Positions 45,945 through 56,495 of a stretch of DNA of 64,000 nucleotides are shown piece by piece (the first letter of the stretch is position 1; each line of letters begins with the position of its first letter). The stretch comes from Polytrichum commune (taxonomy: Eukaryota > Streptophyta > Polytrichopsida > Polytrichales > Polytrichaceae): positions 36,846,527-36,910,526 of the forward strand of contig OX485808.1 of assembly GCA_950295325.1 (NCBI GenBank). Direction: 5' to 3'. Under the pieces are notes generated by a model. That model was not told where the DNA came from, did no database searches, and saw only the letters and a list, made by a program, of their open reading frames with translations. A program made the translations under genes and the position numbers.

Positions 45945-46337
45945 ATATCCTTTAATCGCTCCACAAGTTGGTGGGTACCAGTTTCACTAACTTCATTGAA
46001 GCCTGTTGATTTCACCATAGCCACTTTTTCCAACCTTTACCAAGTTGGATGGCACCATCATTGGAACAAAGGTAGGCATCTCAGGTTCCCTAAACCCTAA
46101 AACCTAATCACTAAACTCAGAATATCTGTTCTCCGATAACAATGGTATATCACCATTGTTACAAATTTGGTACAATGGCTATCATCTTTTGCTTCGTAAT
46201 CACTATGCAAAGTCCATGGCCACCATAGCCACTTCCTGAATGGGGTATGCAAGCCAGATTTCGATTTCAAATCTCGGAAGTTGTTGGCTTATTATTTCAT
46301 GTCTGGGCATAAGAATGTGAAGACTAACTTAACTGAT
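45945..46337 (+). pseudogene. Decayed duplicate of the 44.4-kb membrane-protein locus
   Basis: Bases 45945-46337 repeat 44465-44838 in the same orientation. The exon reads NRSTSWWVPVSLTSLKPVDF and then shifts frame by one base near 46050 (YQVGWHH in place of YKLGGTR). The homologous intron follows, then a MITE at 46338-46845, then sequence matching 44840-44990 in degraded form. Confidence 0.6.
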
Positions 46338-46845
46338 GCCCCCTCCCCACTTGACATTAGCAAATAACCAAAGACTTCCCTAAAACCCGGGTAAAGCTCC
46401 CTCGGTTATAGTGGACACGTCCGGCTATCCCAATGCACCTACAAGAACTTGCTCCAGAGATTTTTAAGTAGCTTTTAGTTAAGTAGCTTTCACACATGTT
46501 CATTGTTTTATCTACCAACCAATGAATGTTGGATAGTTTTTGTTCCATCCCCAAATGCATTAATACTTACCATCGGTTTTTGTTAATGGAGCTCCTCATG
46601 CCCTCATAGCTAAGACTAAAAGCAACCACTCACAAGAGCGGGAGGCAACACTTTTAGAGGTCCTACATTCTTGCCTCATGTCTAGGTACCGATGGGAGGG
46701 TCGGTAGTTTTAGCTTAAAACCTCCACTTTTAAGCCATGCCACATCATTTGCAACTAGGCTCGGCACTAGATAATGTTGATGGTGTGAACGCTCATTTTT
46801 AAGAACCCACTTTTAGGCTTAGCTAATGTCAAGTGGGGAGGGGGC
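46338..46845. mobile_element. MITE (508 bp) with 24-bp inverted repeats, inserted in a duplicated locus
   Basis: The ends are GCCCCCTCCCCACTTGACAT + TAGC at 46338 and its complement ending at 46845. The uninterrupted sister copy at 44835-44845 (AACTGAGTTGTGTCC) acts as an empty site. The flanks suggest a 2-3 bp duplication (AT or ATG). The superfamily is unclear, and there is no coding region. Confidence 0.8.
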
Positions 46846-46979
46846 ATGAGTTGTGTCCAACAGAATTAGGTTACAAGTAAAAATTGTCGCAACCTATGGA
46901 ATGTGGTTTTCACTTATCTTTATTTGTGGTAAAGATCCAGTGCATTTAGTGGTCTGCATATTGAACAACATACAATTGC

Positions 46980-47460
46980 ATGAGGTATGGGTACCACTAA
47001 TTACATGCACAATGGACCACCCACAAAATTGCAATACAAAAAGTCAGGGCACACACATGCATCAGACAACAAAATAGCAGACCAATTAGCAAACGACGGC
47101 ACAACCAAGGCACAACCAAGCTCAACTCCGCAAATACACATTGCGCACATCACACCCTATTGGCTACATGGAGTCCCAACAAAAAGCCCATGATGGAGCC
47201 ATCAAATACCTAGACTTGTTATTAAATAGGGAACACTAGGGGAAAACATTAGCAATAGCTAAAGCCAAATTCTTCTACGTAGATAAATGGGTATCCAAAT
47301 GAATAAATAAAAGTAACGTTGGGGTTTGGTTTATACACCGACATGAATGGGAGCCCGTTCCTCTATACCGTGTTCATGTTTAACTGAGCGTCACAGTAAG
47401 GGTACTTCCTCCCTCTCAGAAGGTGGGCTTCTTTAGTTTTAAAAGCACGGAACCTAACAT
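46980..47460 (+). pseudogene. LINE relic: RNase H region
   Basis: The plus strand reads GHTHASDNKIADQLANDGT, then HITPYWLHGVPT and, after a frame change, HDGAIKYLDLLLN. This looks like the RNase H domain and following segment of a plant non-LTR element; the SGI-x-GNE-x-ADQLA core is recognisable but altered. The strand is A/C-rich. Stops and frame shifts are present. Confidence 0.55.
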
Positions 47461-47868
47461 CTAGGGGGGGTCTATTGGGGGTTGTTTGTTGTCTAGCTTC
47501 CTTTTGTTTTGTATTAGGTATGTGAGGTATTTAATGGCAATTAGATGTAATTGTTTCATGAGTGCTTTGATCTCATTTTTGGGTATTTTGAGTTTTTCTA
47601 TATCTTTAGTATGGTGTTCGTGGATAGCCCCTCTAACACATGTTGTGATGGTGATAAGGGGGTTGACTTGCCAGCCAACTATTCTAAGTGCTTGTATGAG
47701 TGGGTTGTATTTAGCGGTTTTTTTGTTGTGGGTGTGGGTATCCAACAAGGACACCAACCATAAACTCTCCAATGGCTTTCGGACGTCAAAAGACATCTCA
47801 GTAGCACAAATTACACAAACACTCAAACTGTGATACGCCCAATATATGGGCAACCATTCTAGAAACAC
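47461..47868 (-). pseudogene. LINE relic: C-terminal domain, inverted fragment
   Basis: On the minus strand the frame reads KYNPLIQALRIVGWQVNPLI, ITTCVRGAIHEHH, then LKIPKNEIKALMKQLHLIAI and YLTYLIQNKRKLDNKQ. The same domain occurs in broken form on the plus strand at 48270-48520. Both are the terminal part of a plant non-LTR element ORF. This piece is open for 135 codons but lacks the rest of the element. Confidence 0.6.
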
Positions 47869-47869
47869 A

Positions 47870-48520
47870 TTCTAGCCAACAACTCACCCCAACCCAAATT
47901 GCACATTGTGCCCAAACAAGGCATTCAACACATGGCCACACCTACTATCCACATGTCAAACCAATACATCAAAGGCCTCCACATAGCCAAACACAACAAA
48001 GTAGTCCATCAAATTGTTTACACACTACAATCTAACAAACACACTCAATTTTATACCCTAGTCAACGCTTGAGCTCAAAACAACAAACCCCAAGAAGTAA
48101 TAGTCCAAGAATGGCTACAAAACTGCACATGTGGCCCCATCCCATGTTCCGACCCAACATCCTCTTTGTACTAGGAGCCCCAAATAATAGCCAAACACCA
48201 ATCACCCAATTATCATCCCACACTATCCAATTCATCGAATTCACCTATGGCCACAACAAATTCCCAGCCACAACGACTAATGAAAAACACAACAAATACA
48301 ACCCACTCATACATAAACTCAGACTCGAAAACTAGAAAGTCAACCCACTTGCCACCAATATCACATGGTTAAGAGGTGCCATACACAAACATTTGATCCA
48401 AAACACTTCTTAAAAACACCGTAAAATACCCTTGAATGAAATAAAAAGCTAAATCCATCAAATAATTTTAAAAGATCCACACGAGTAGTTGCCTCCAATT
48501 AAAAGTCATTGGCAATATTA
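47870..48520 (+). pseudogene. LINE relic: C-terminal region, second fragment
   Basis: The plus strand carries IQHMAT..., HISNQYIKGLH-like and LQSNKHTQFYTLVNA. Then NNSQTPITQLSSHTIQFIEF and KYNPLIHKLRLEN, and past a stop KVNPLA...WLRGAIHKH and KIPLNEIK. The order matches the end of a plant LINE ORF, including a likely zinc-knuckle-type cysteine region (CTCGPIPCSD). Many stops show it is dead. It lies tail to tail with the inverted fragment ending at 47868. Confidence 0.6.
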
Positions 48521-48554
48521 TATTTGTAATAAAAAAACTTTTTTTAATTGAAAA

Positions 48555-49369
48555 GCCCAAAAAGTTGGGTAGTTTGACCTATGGTACATGTATTTAAAAA
48601 ACTCATATAATTAGGGCTTTAATACAACTATATGCTTCAACCAAAATTCATTTCCTATGTATAATTGCATTATTGGATTTCTTGTTAGAAGAGCTACAAG
48701 AGTTTCCTACATTAAAATAAATTATATCACTGGAGATTGGACTAAAATGCATTATAAGTGATTATAATCATGGCCATATAATACAAGAGTTGCGTACCCG
48801 CCCCCCCCCCATCCTTTTGTAAATGGAACTAGGAATTACTTAATACATGGAGCCCACCTAGTGTCCGGGGAGATTTTTGGGCATAACTGGTCGAGATCCC
48901 CGGGTACGCAACTCCCATATTATACGCAGGGGGCATCGTACTTAAAACGGCTTAGAGGACGGCTTTTGTAAAAATTATATCAAATTATATCAAATTAAAA
49001 TGATCAAAAAGTTGGGTGAAGACCAAATTAAATAAAATGAGATGAAAAAAAAGTTGGGTTGCATATTTATTAAGCCTCCCATTAAAATTATAATTCATTC
49101 ATAATGTTAAAATTTTATTAAAAAGTCCAAAAAGTTGGGTAGTTTGACCTATGGTACCTGTATTAAAAAAATCATATAATTAGGTTTTTAATGCAATTAT
49201 ATGCTTCAAAATATATTCATTTCCTATATATAATTACATTTTTGGATTCCTTGTTAGAAGGGCTACAAGGGTTTCCTACATTAAAACAAATTGTATCACT
49301 CAATATTGGACAAAAACGCATTATAAGTGATTATAATCAGGACCATATAATACGGGAGTTGCGTACCCG
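48555..49369. repeat. Direct repeat pair (~240 bp, period ~575 bp)
   Basis: Bases 48555-48802 and 49131-49369 are about 85-90% alike by eye. Both start AAAAAGTTGGGTAGTTTGAC and end near GGGAGTTGCGTACCCG. The spacer holds an inverted copy of the last motif (CCCGGGTACGCAACTCCC, 48900-48918) and poly-C at about 48800. These are not convincing LTRs, since no primer-binding site or coding region lies between them. Confidence 0.7.
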
Positions 49370-49536
49370 GGTTGAAATCCTAGTGTTTCCAAGTCCAACC
49401 AATTACATGTTGACATCTTTCGATTTTTCTTCATTAATTTGAGATATGTACTTTAAATTCCTCTAGAATGATTGATAATTTTCCTGCGGTCTTGAACTTC
49501 AACTAGTTATTTCTTAAACTCAATTGGTTCATATGT

Positions 49537-50016
49537 AACTACACTAGATAGGATATTTACTATTTGATTATATTTAATGTTGTTACCACCCTACCTTCAT
49601 AACATTATTCAGATCCATAACAATGTTTAGTGGGACTGACGGTATTCTACAAAATATTTCCCACATTCAGACTAAATACGAGGAACATTCGGGATAATAC
49701 TGTCAATCCCACATAACATTGTTATGGATCTGAATAATGTTATGTTGCTCAATACTAATTTTTAATTCTTTGATAATTAGTTTCAGAAGATTTGCTAGAA
49801 GATATGTTGGAATTCTCTTTTTATCATTGTTATTTTTATTTTTTTCATATCCTTACTAACAATAAATTCAAACATGTAGCTTCCACATATTACCATAGTT
49901 GATATTCAGTGTTTTCTTTTAAATTTAATGTTACTTACTTTCATAAGGTTGTTGATATTTAGTGTATGCGTTTGTATTTAGTGTCTCAAACACTAAATAT
50001 CCTATTCAGTGAAGTG
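49537..50016. mobile_element. CACTA-like MITE family, copy 1 (with a nested MITE)
   Basis: The ends are CACTACACTAAATAGGATAT-like (left, from 49537) and the complement (right, to 50016). TTTAGTG motifs recur inside. Partial copies are at 58199-58502 and 60477-60764. The interior is interrupted by a 147-bp element at 49598-49744. I could not confirm a 3-bp target duplication, so the CACTA assignment rests on the terminal sequence only. Confidence 0.65.
49598..49744. mobile_element. 147-bp MITE nested in the CACTA-like element
   Basis: Perfect-looking ends CATAACATTATTCAGATCCA at 49598 and their complement at 49744. The related elements at 58240 and 60530 lack the insertion (TACCTTGCTCAACAC), giving an empty site. 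TT flanks it on both sides, a possible 2-bp duplication. A second copy of this MITE is at 53858-53998. Confidence 0.85.
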
Positions 50017-50148
50017 GTCAGTTCTCCCCATTCATTGAGCCCACCTCCGAAAAGAGAGGAATTAGCCCTATCTTGATGCTTGGCAACACATGATCAACGA
50101 AAGGGAGAACGGGCTCCTATTCATGTCGGTGTACAAGAAACTCTGATG

Positions 50149-50176
50149 TTCTTTTCTTTTCTTTTCTTTTCTTTTT
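50149..50176. repeat. (TTTTC)n microsatellite
   Basis: About five or six tandem copies of TTTTC. It lies within a stretch with no recognised gene. Confidence 0.9.
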
Positions 50177-50514
50177 ATTGTATTCCACATCCAAATATAA
50201 CATCTAGACGCCAGCCTTGGTTTTGTAAGCCCCGGGTTTTTTTTTTTCCATTCTTTATTGACGGCCGTGGTACATCTGATATTAGCGTGCCGTTGATTCC
50301 GTTGGGACATCATGGGATTTGTATCGATCCAACGGCCACAACACCTCCGGCGCTTTAGCTGTGATAATGCCCCAAGAGCTATGGCATTGCATAAATAAAG
50401 GGCCACTCCTCAGTGCGGGTCCTTATCACACAACGCCAGGCCTGCTCTTGGGCACTATCTACCACCACATACCTTGCCCTAAAAAACATTGCTACACTCT
50501 AAACTCCATAGTAT

Positions 50515-50945
50515 CACACATGTGGCAACCAAAGTGCACGTGATATTACAAAGTTTTGTAGTGTAAACATGGATGCGTGATACTAGTGAATTAGTGTGGC
50601 ATGTGACACTATGGAATAACACAAAGTGCATCATATTACATGGTGTGGTATGGTCCACTCCACTTGGCCTTCCCATGTGATGTGGCATATGCATGCACCA
50701 ACATTCAACAAGTGGCATAAGAGGAAGAAGAAGAAGAATCAGAAGGTGACACTCCACATATTGACACATGGCGCAATGCAAGGGTGTGGGTTGACTTCTT
50801 TGGTGGTTTGCATTAATGACAAAATTTGTGGTATAAGGGAGAGAAAGGTGACAATAAGGAGTGAGATTTGAACTACGAACATCCGTTCCTTAGGGTTTCG
50901 GGATATTAGAGAGTGAGTGACATTATGGAGGTTGATATTACAGAG
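50515..50945. repeat. Dispersed repeat, copy 2 (partner at 3170-3530)
   Basis: Contains AACCAAAGTGCACGTGATAT, TTTTGTAGTGTAAACATGGA, TTCTTTGGTGGTTTGCATTA and TAGGGTTTCGGGATATTAGA in the same order as at 3170-3530. No coding region. Confidence 0.6.
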
Positions 50946-51904
50946 TTTAGGGTGTACCTAATATATGTTGGGGGATACATGCGAATTTGCAGGGTTGGGG
51001 TTGGGGGTTGCACGCTAGATCACATCTGCATTCGGCTGGGCCCCGTCCCTCCTACGCCTCCTTCACTACCCGGTCTTCATGCCCACACTTGCGTGGGAAC
51101 TCTTCCCCGTTGGGAACCAGTGTGATAATACCCGGTCAAAATTACAAATATTCAAGTTGACATCACTTCCATAATAATTCTATCTCAAACTCAAAATGGG
51201 ACCCAAGCTTGAAGAGTGGGTTCTCCAAGTAGGTGGAGTATTTATCTGAGTTAAGACCGCCGAAATCTGGCAGGATAGTGATGCCACATTAACACTACTC
51301 CCATTTTTCATACCTTGGACGTGGACCCTAGTGTCCGAAATTCTTGGGTCAAGACTTTACTCTCGACCAACATGATTGCTCGATTTTGCAGTGTCTTTGA
51401 TCTTGGACGCTTTCCCTAGCATACAATGGGTACATTGGTATGTGCAATTTGGCTGCTCTTTACACATGCAAATCACTTTGGGTCAAAATCAATATACCAA
51501 AACTACAACTTTGTTCATTCATACCCATAAAAACCACAGTAAGAAAATAATACTTGTGTTTAGTTACCGTAGTACTAAAAAACTCAAAGTAGTTTGGAAT
51601 GCTGATAAATGAACGTGGGACAACCTAATTGCACATGACATTGGTGCAAATAGATAGATAGAAGTGAGATCAATAGAGCGAGGTAATGCCTCTTGATAAC
51701 GAGGATTGAAATGGCGTATTAAGAAATTACTATGATTGGGTCCCCTAACCTTCACTATGCATTCCACGACCATGCCTCCTTAAGATTTGGACGAACCAAC
51801 CCATACACTCATTCCTTGTTGGATGCCTAAACCCTTGCCTCCAAGGAACCAATGTATGGGTTGGTTTGCCCCAGCCGCCTCTCTAACCCTTGGTTGAAAA
51901 CGCA

Positions 51905-52180
51905 AAGGAGAGAGGATGTCTAGAAGAGGGGAGATGAGGCCTAGAGAGAGGAGAGAGGATGACTTGAGAGAGGAGAGAAGATGCCTACATCAAAGACATA
52001 GGAGAGAGGAGAGAAGATGCTAGAGCAAGGATAGAGGAGAGAAGAGGTCTAGAGAGAGGATGACTAGAGAGAGAAAAGAAGATGCCTACACCAAAGACAG
52101 AGGAGAGAGGATGACTAGAGAGAGGAGAGAAGATGCCTACAGCAAGGATAGAGGAGAGAGGACGGGTAGAGAGAGAGAGA
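51905..52180. repeat. Purine-rich minisatellite
   Basis: Imperfect tandem units of roughly 50 bp are built from AGAGAGGAGAGA, AGATGCCTACA, AAGACAGAGGAGAG and GATGACTAGAGAGAG. The strand is almost free of pyrimidine runs. Open frames across it (Glu/Arg-rich on plus, Ser/Leu-rich on minus) reflect composition and are not taken as genes. Confidence 0.8.
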
Positions 52181-53155
52181 TGCATGCATGCAGTCGGGTG
52201 GTGGTGGAGATGCAACAGACTATGGTGGCTGGCTATGGAGTTTCCGCGTTTCCGCCATAGCCAGCCAAGAAGACAGCAGTGGAGAGTGCAGAAGAGCAAG
52301 GCAGAAGAGCTCCGAGCCCATAGGTAGAAATACCATAACCCATGAAAATAAGGTGATTCGCATTCAAGATCTGGTCTGCCAATCATGAGATAATTTCCCA
52401 ACATAGACGAGAAGGATTCATGAAGTATGCAAGTTGTTTCATATTTTTCTGCCCCATACAAAAAATGCTACAATTTTTCAAAGTGGAAAGTTGTCCCACC
52501 CCCTGCTCGTTCACTACATTCTCCCTACACCGAACACGGTAATCCACATTTCCATACAGAACATCGCCTACATCGGTTACCTCATGAGTACATTAACTCT
52601 TCACTCTCATTAGTTACACTAAGTGTACACGCACTGAAGTTGCCGCCGAGCCATGATCGGTTTTAGAAATGGCACTTCACTATTATGATGGCAGTCTAGT
52701 GCACAACTAGGGGGTGGTTAACGGGTTATGATATTTCTACCTTAGACCTCGCCACGCCACTCTTTTCACGTTGAAGCCAAAAGTTGGTTTGAACAAATTA
52801 TTAATGTCTAGAGGCTGCCATAACGGCTTATTTCAACCGTTAATTCCTCCTCACTTTAGCACTCACAACCATGACATATGTCATGGCATTATTGATTCCG
52901 ACTTGATTGAAATTCAATCTCAACCATGCTGATCGAAATTTTTGGTACCCTATAAATTGCCAATGGGGTCATGGTCGGGAATAAGCGCCTCTACTACATA
53001 CGAAGTTACTACAACAGAGGGTTCTTTATTCCAATACAACATGATTATTTTTTCCTTCAATTTATGTCACATTCAATCCTACATTGGTTGAGACCCATTT
53101 AAATTCCACGTGAAAAGTACATCCCATAACTAATATAGGTGAATTCTATCTTGGG
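52181..53155. other. No gene recognised
   Basis: About 1 kb between the purine-rich minisatellite and the inverted repeat at 53156. The open frames are short and lack recognisable motifs. Confidence 0.4.
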
Positions 53156-53400
53156 GAGTTCACTCTATGCTCCTTGTTGTCTATGATGTGTGTTAACCAT
53201 GTACCTATTACCATGAGGGATGTCAATTAATATGGATTTTCTCATGATTTTTTTTATGAAATGAGATTGATTTTAAAGTCCGGGAAGCCGAAAAAACTAA
53301 TGACACTAAATATATGTTAGGATGGATTCAAACCAACTAATCCTCTACAGTGGCAAAGTGCGGTAGCCTTTGTGAGAAAGAATTCATGAGTACTTCATAA
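53156..53400. repeat. Inverted repeat arm, partner at 63785-64000
   Basis: The sequence from GAGTTCACTCTATGCTCCTT to GCAAAGTGCGGTAGCCTTTG is found as the reverse complement at 63785-64000, about 85% alike by eye. The partner runs into the window end, so its full length is unknown. Confidence 0.8.
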
Positions 53401-53857
53401 GTATCATATATAGCATTTTTTCCTTTTCTTTTTGTCTAAATAGTATACTTAGCGGGAGTTGAACCTAGCAAAGCCCCTACCATCTTAGGGCCAAGGATGT
53501 AGCCACACTAATTTGCTAGTCAAGGTGGAATTAACATGAGTCCAAGACCCCGGGTCTTTCCCCAAGTCTTCATAAAGACTTTCGACCAACACATTGAATA
53601 TTGGTTATAGAACAAAAGTAACACAAAATAAAAATAATTACCCACATTAATTCTCTAGAAAAAAAATTGTTGTGGTGTGCGCTAAATTGTCTACTATAAA
53701 TTTAGCATGGCCCACAATAAAATTTATGAAAAAAAAACTAATTAATGTAGTTGGCATGCACACCAAAGAATATGATATAACTTAGTTGAAGAAAAACAAT
53801 AATGTCGGTAACAAGTTAGGAAAAAAAAAAAAAAAAAAACTCGCAAGGGTTACATAA

Positions 53858-53998
53858 CATAGCATTATTCAAAACCATAACAATGTTTTGTGGGACTGAC
53901 AATATTCCACAAAATATTTTTCATATTCAGATTGTCACACATATATTCATGTTGTGTCAGTCCCACAGACCACTGTCATGGATCTGAATAATGTTATG
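53858..53998. mobile_element. 141-bp MITE, second copy of the 49598 family
   Basis: Left end CATAGCATTATTC, right end GGATCTGAATAATGTTATG, with GTGGGACTGAC near the left and GTCAGTCCCAC near the right. It is more diverged than the copy at 49598. AA flanks both sides. It follows a poly-A run of about 20 bp at 53820. Confidence 0.75.
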
Positions 53999-54933
53999 AA
54001 GGAAACTCATGGACCGCTTACCATTCCCGTTAGCGGCAATGACCACTTCTCCATTCGTTAACCCAATAGAGAGCCCCTGTCCCTGCATGCCAGGCTGGCA
54101 CACGGTGTCACGCCACCTAGGTCCATTTCCATGCTGGCTGAAACGGTGAACATTTTCCAAGGTCCCAATGGGCCAACCACAATTTAGGCCCCATAAATTT
54201 ATCCAGCGTGGCCGGCCCTGCCAATGCTTCCCCAAGCACAGCACACTTAGGGCGGTGCCAGACGACCGGCAGGCAGCCGGAAGCTGGCCCCGCTATTGGA
54301 CGAGGCGGCCTGCCATCCACCACACTGCTGGTGGTCTAGGGGCCGGCAGGTTGACGTGGCCCGGGTAGCAGTCCCCGAGAACTTCCGGCCTCGTGACACA
54401 GGAAACCCGTGGACTTCGGGGTTTAGGCGGGCCCGCTCACAGGTAAGGACCTCGCTGGCTCCGTCGGTCGGCTCCCCGCCCACCTGCCCGCTCACCTCGC
54501 CCAGCTTCCCTTCGCGAGAGTGCTCCCTCCTCCACCCTCCTCCACCTCCTGCCCTCGACCACCTCCCGCCCTCCTCCACCCTCCCCACCTCCGACAACGA
54601 GTTCGGTGGCCAGCAACGAAGTGGGTTTCGGCGAAGTGGATTTCGGAGAAGGCCTCTGGAGCATCCGCCTGCTGCCCACCTGCTGCCTCTGGAGCATCTG
54701 CCTGCTGCCGTGCATCCGCCACCCTCCCCACCTCTCCTCATCCTGTCCATCTCACCTCATCCTGCACATCTCTCATCTTCATCCTCCACACCTCTCCTCC
54801 TCTCTGCGCACCAAAATTCACATGAGACTGAACTCTGCGATCAAAATTCAGGTTTTTTTCCTTAGTTTTTTTTCCCCTTCACACGCCCAATTCCACTGAT
54901 TTGCTTTTGATTTGGTTTGTGCTCCAGCTTGCC

Positions 54934-56482
54934 ATGGACTTCCAGGGGCACCCGCGAGACCCTCCTACCGGCAACTTGAATGCCGCCACAGGCAACACCT
55001 TGAATGTGGGTGGGAATGACTTCCGTGCAGTGCGGCCTGGAATTCCTCAAATTCCATTTTTCCAAGGATTTCCGCCTATGGGGAGTCAAATGCCATATTT
55101 GTTTCCCCATCCCTTCCTTCCTACATCTTCAGGCGCGGCGTACACCTCTCCCACCCACGGCATTCCTAACGCGCCCATTGACCTTACGGAAGACACTCAA
55201 AAACGCGCATCACAAGAGTGCGTCACCGAGCAATCCAAACCAACCAAGAGACGGAGAGGCAAGGCCAAGAAATCGGAAATTGTTGACCTGGACGCTGTGA
55301 AAGAGGATGCCGAACTCTTGAAGTCTGCAGGTCATTGGAAGGACCATTGGGTGATACAACTCATCACCATCCGCGGTGAGATGCAAAATATCTTCAGCGC
55401 TCCACCAAAGCAAGGTATCCGTCTTCCTTCTCTCGTATTTTCTTGTCATTTTTGTATGATTTTTTTTTTGAAATTCGCAGCCTGCATGAATTGGCCACCT
55501 CGCATACAAAAAAGATTGCTGGAATTCGCAACAATGTGTGAATTCGCGGGCTGCAATGAATTCACAGTCTGCTGAAAATTTTTGTGTGCTGGAATTTCCT
55601 GAAGCTGCAGACTGCTGGAATTCGCAGTCTGCTGTAATTTTCGGTCTGCTGGAATTTCCTGATATCTGCAGACTGCTGGAATTTTTTTTCTTCTGGAATT
55701 TCCTGAAATCTGCAGACTGCTGGAATTCGCAGTCTGCTGGAATTTTTTGTATGCTGGAATTTCCTGAAGTCTGCAGACTGCTGGAATTCGCAGTCTGCTG
55801 GAATTTTTTGTATGCTGGAGCAGTCTGAAATCTGCAGACTGGTGGAAATTTTTGTATGCTGGAATTCTATGCCTGCTGAAATCTGCTGAAATCTGCTGTA
55901 ATCTACTGCTGAAATCTGCTGAAATTTGATTGAATTATCGTGTTTGTAGAACAAAAGTTTTCATTTCAATTTGCTTACATTTGAAATTCATGTGCAGGTG
56001 TGGACAATTGGTCCCTACTCCACACGAAACTTGTTTCGTTATGCCCGGATTTTACAAAAGATAGCGAGGCATGTAGGAAGAAATGGAGTGCAATTTACGG
56101 CGATTACAAGGAGGACAAAGCAATGAATTTGAAATCCGGGTCTCAGAGATCGGAGAAGTGTAGGTGGTATCAACTCGTTGACGAATTTATGTTTGACCGT
56201 GCGCATGTGGTTGCACATGCGCATGCGAGTGCCGCGAACCCCGATGGACCCAAGTGCGCGACAACTTCGGACACGCAAACCACGGAGCAACGGAGTGGCG
56301 AAAGCACGTTGAAGTCACCCGATCCGAAACGCAAGGATGACATCTTCTTGGAGCGGTGTATTGGCGAGATAAGAGATAGTAGTAGGACACTTATGGAAAG
56401 CATGAAAACTAGTGAGGAAATGAAAATGGCTTCATTGTTGAGCATGCAACAAACAATGCTCAAGTTGGTAGAGAAGTTGTAG
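54934..56482 (+). CDS. Harbinger ORF1: Myb/SANT-like (trihelix-type) DNA-binding protein, two exons
   Basis: Proposed coding exons are 54934-55414 and 55998-56482 (CAAG|GTATCC; TGTGCAG|), joined in phase 1, for about 321 aa. The ATG has a strong context (GCCATGG) and lies just after a likely acceptor (GTGCTCCAG). The N-terminal ~75 residues are Pro/Gly/Phe-rich; then comes a basic patch KRRRGKAKK. The Myb/SANT-like domain (about 115-205) has WKDHWVIQLI, CRKKWSAIYGDYKE and KCRWYQL, and the intron cuts it after its first helix. A predicted coiled/helical end follows (SLLSMQQTMLKLVEKL). In PIF/Harbinger elements this protein binds subterminal DNA and helps the transposase enter the nucleus and act. 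The frame appears intact. Confidence 0.8.
55560..55925. repeat. Tandem repeat inside the Harbinger ORF1 intron
   Basis: About six imperfect units built on CTGCTGGAATT(C/T), GCAGTCTGCTGGAATTTT, TGTATGCTGGAATTTCCTGA and ATCTGCAGACTG, with a basic period near 60 bp. A related short piece (CAGTCTGCTGGAATTTTCAG) occurs near the right end of the transposon at about 58005. Confidence 0.85.
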
Positions 56483-56495
56483 GTACATGTAGAAA

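Noticed and set aside
47486-47833. 115-codon plus-strand frame
   Set aside because: It is the antisense of the recognisable LINE C-terminal fragment at 47461-47868.
48555-49369. Direct repeats considered as LTRs of a small retrotransposon
   Set aside because: No TG...CA ends, primer-binding site, polypurine tract or coding sequence was seen between them.
51985-52461. 158-codon minus-strand frame over the purine-rich minisatellite
   Set aside because: Half of it is Ser/Leu repeats produced by the minisatellite. No conserved domain.
54247-54865. Overlapping open frames on both strands in the GC-rich left part of the Harbinger element
   Set aside because: Long frames are expected in GC-rich DNA. 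The translations are low-complexity and include the terminal inverted repeat.
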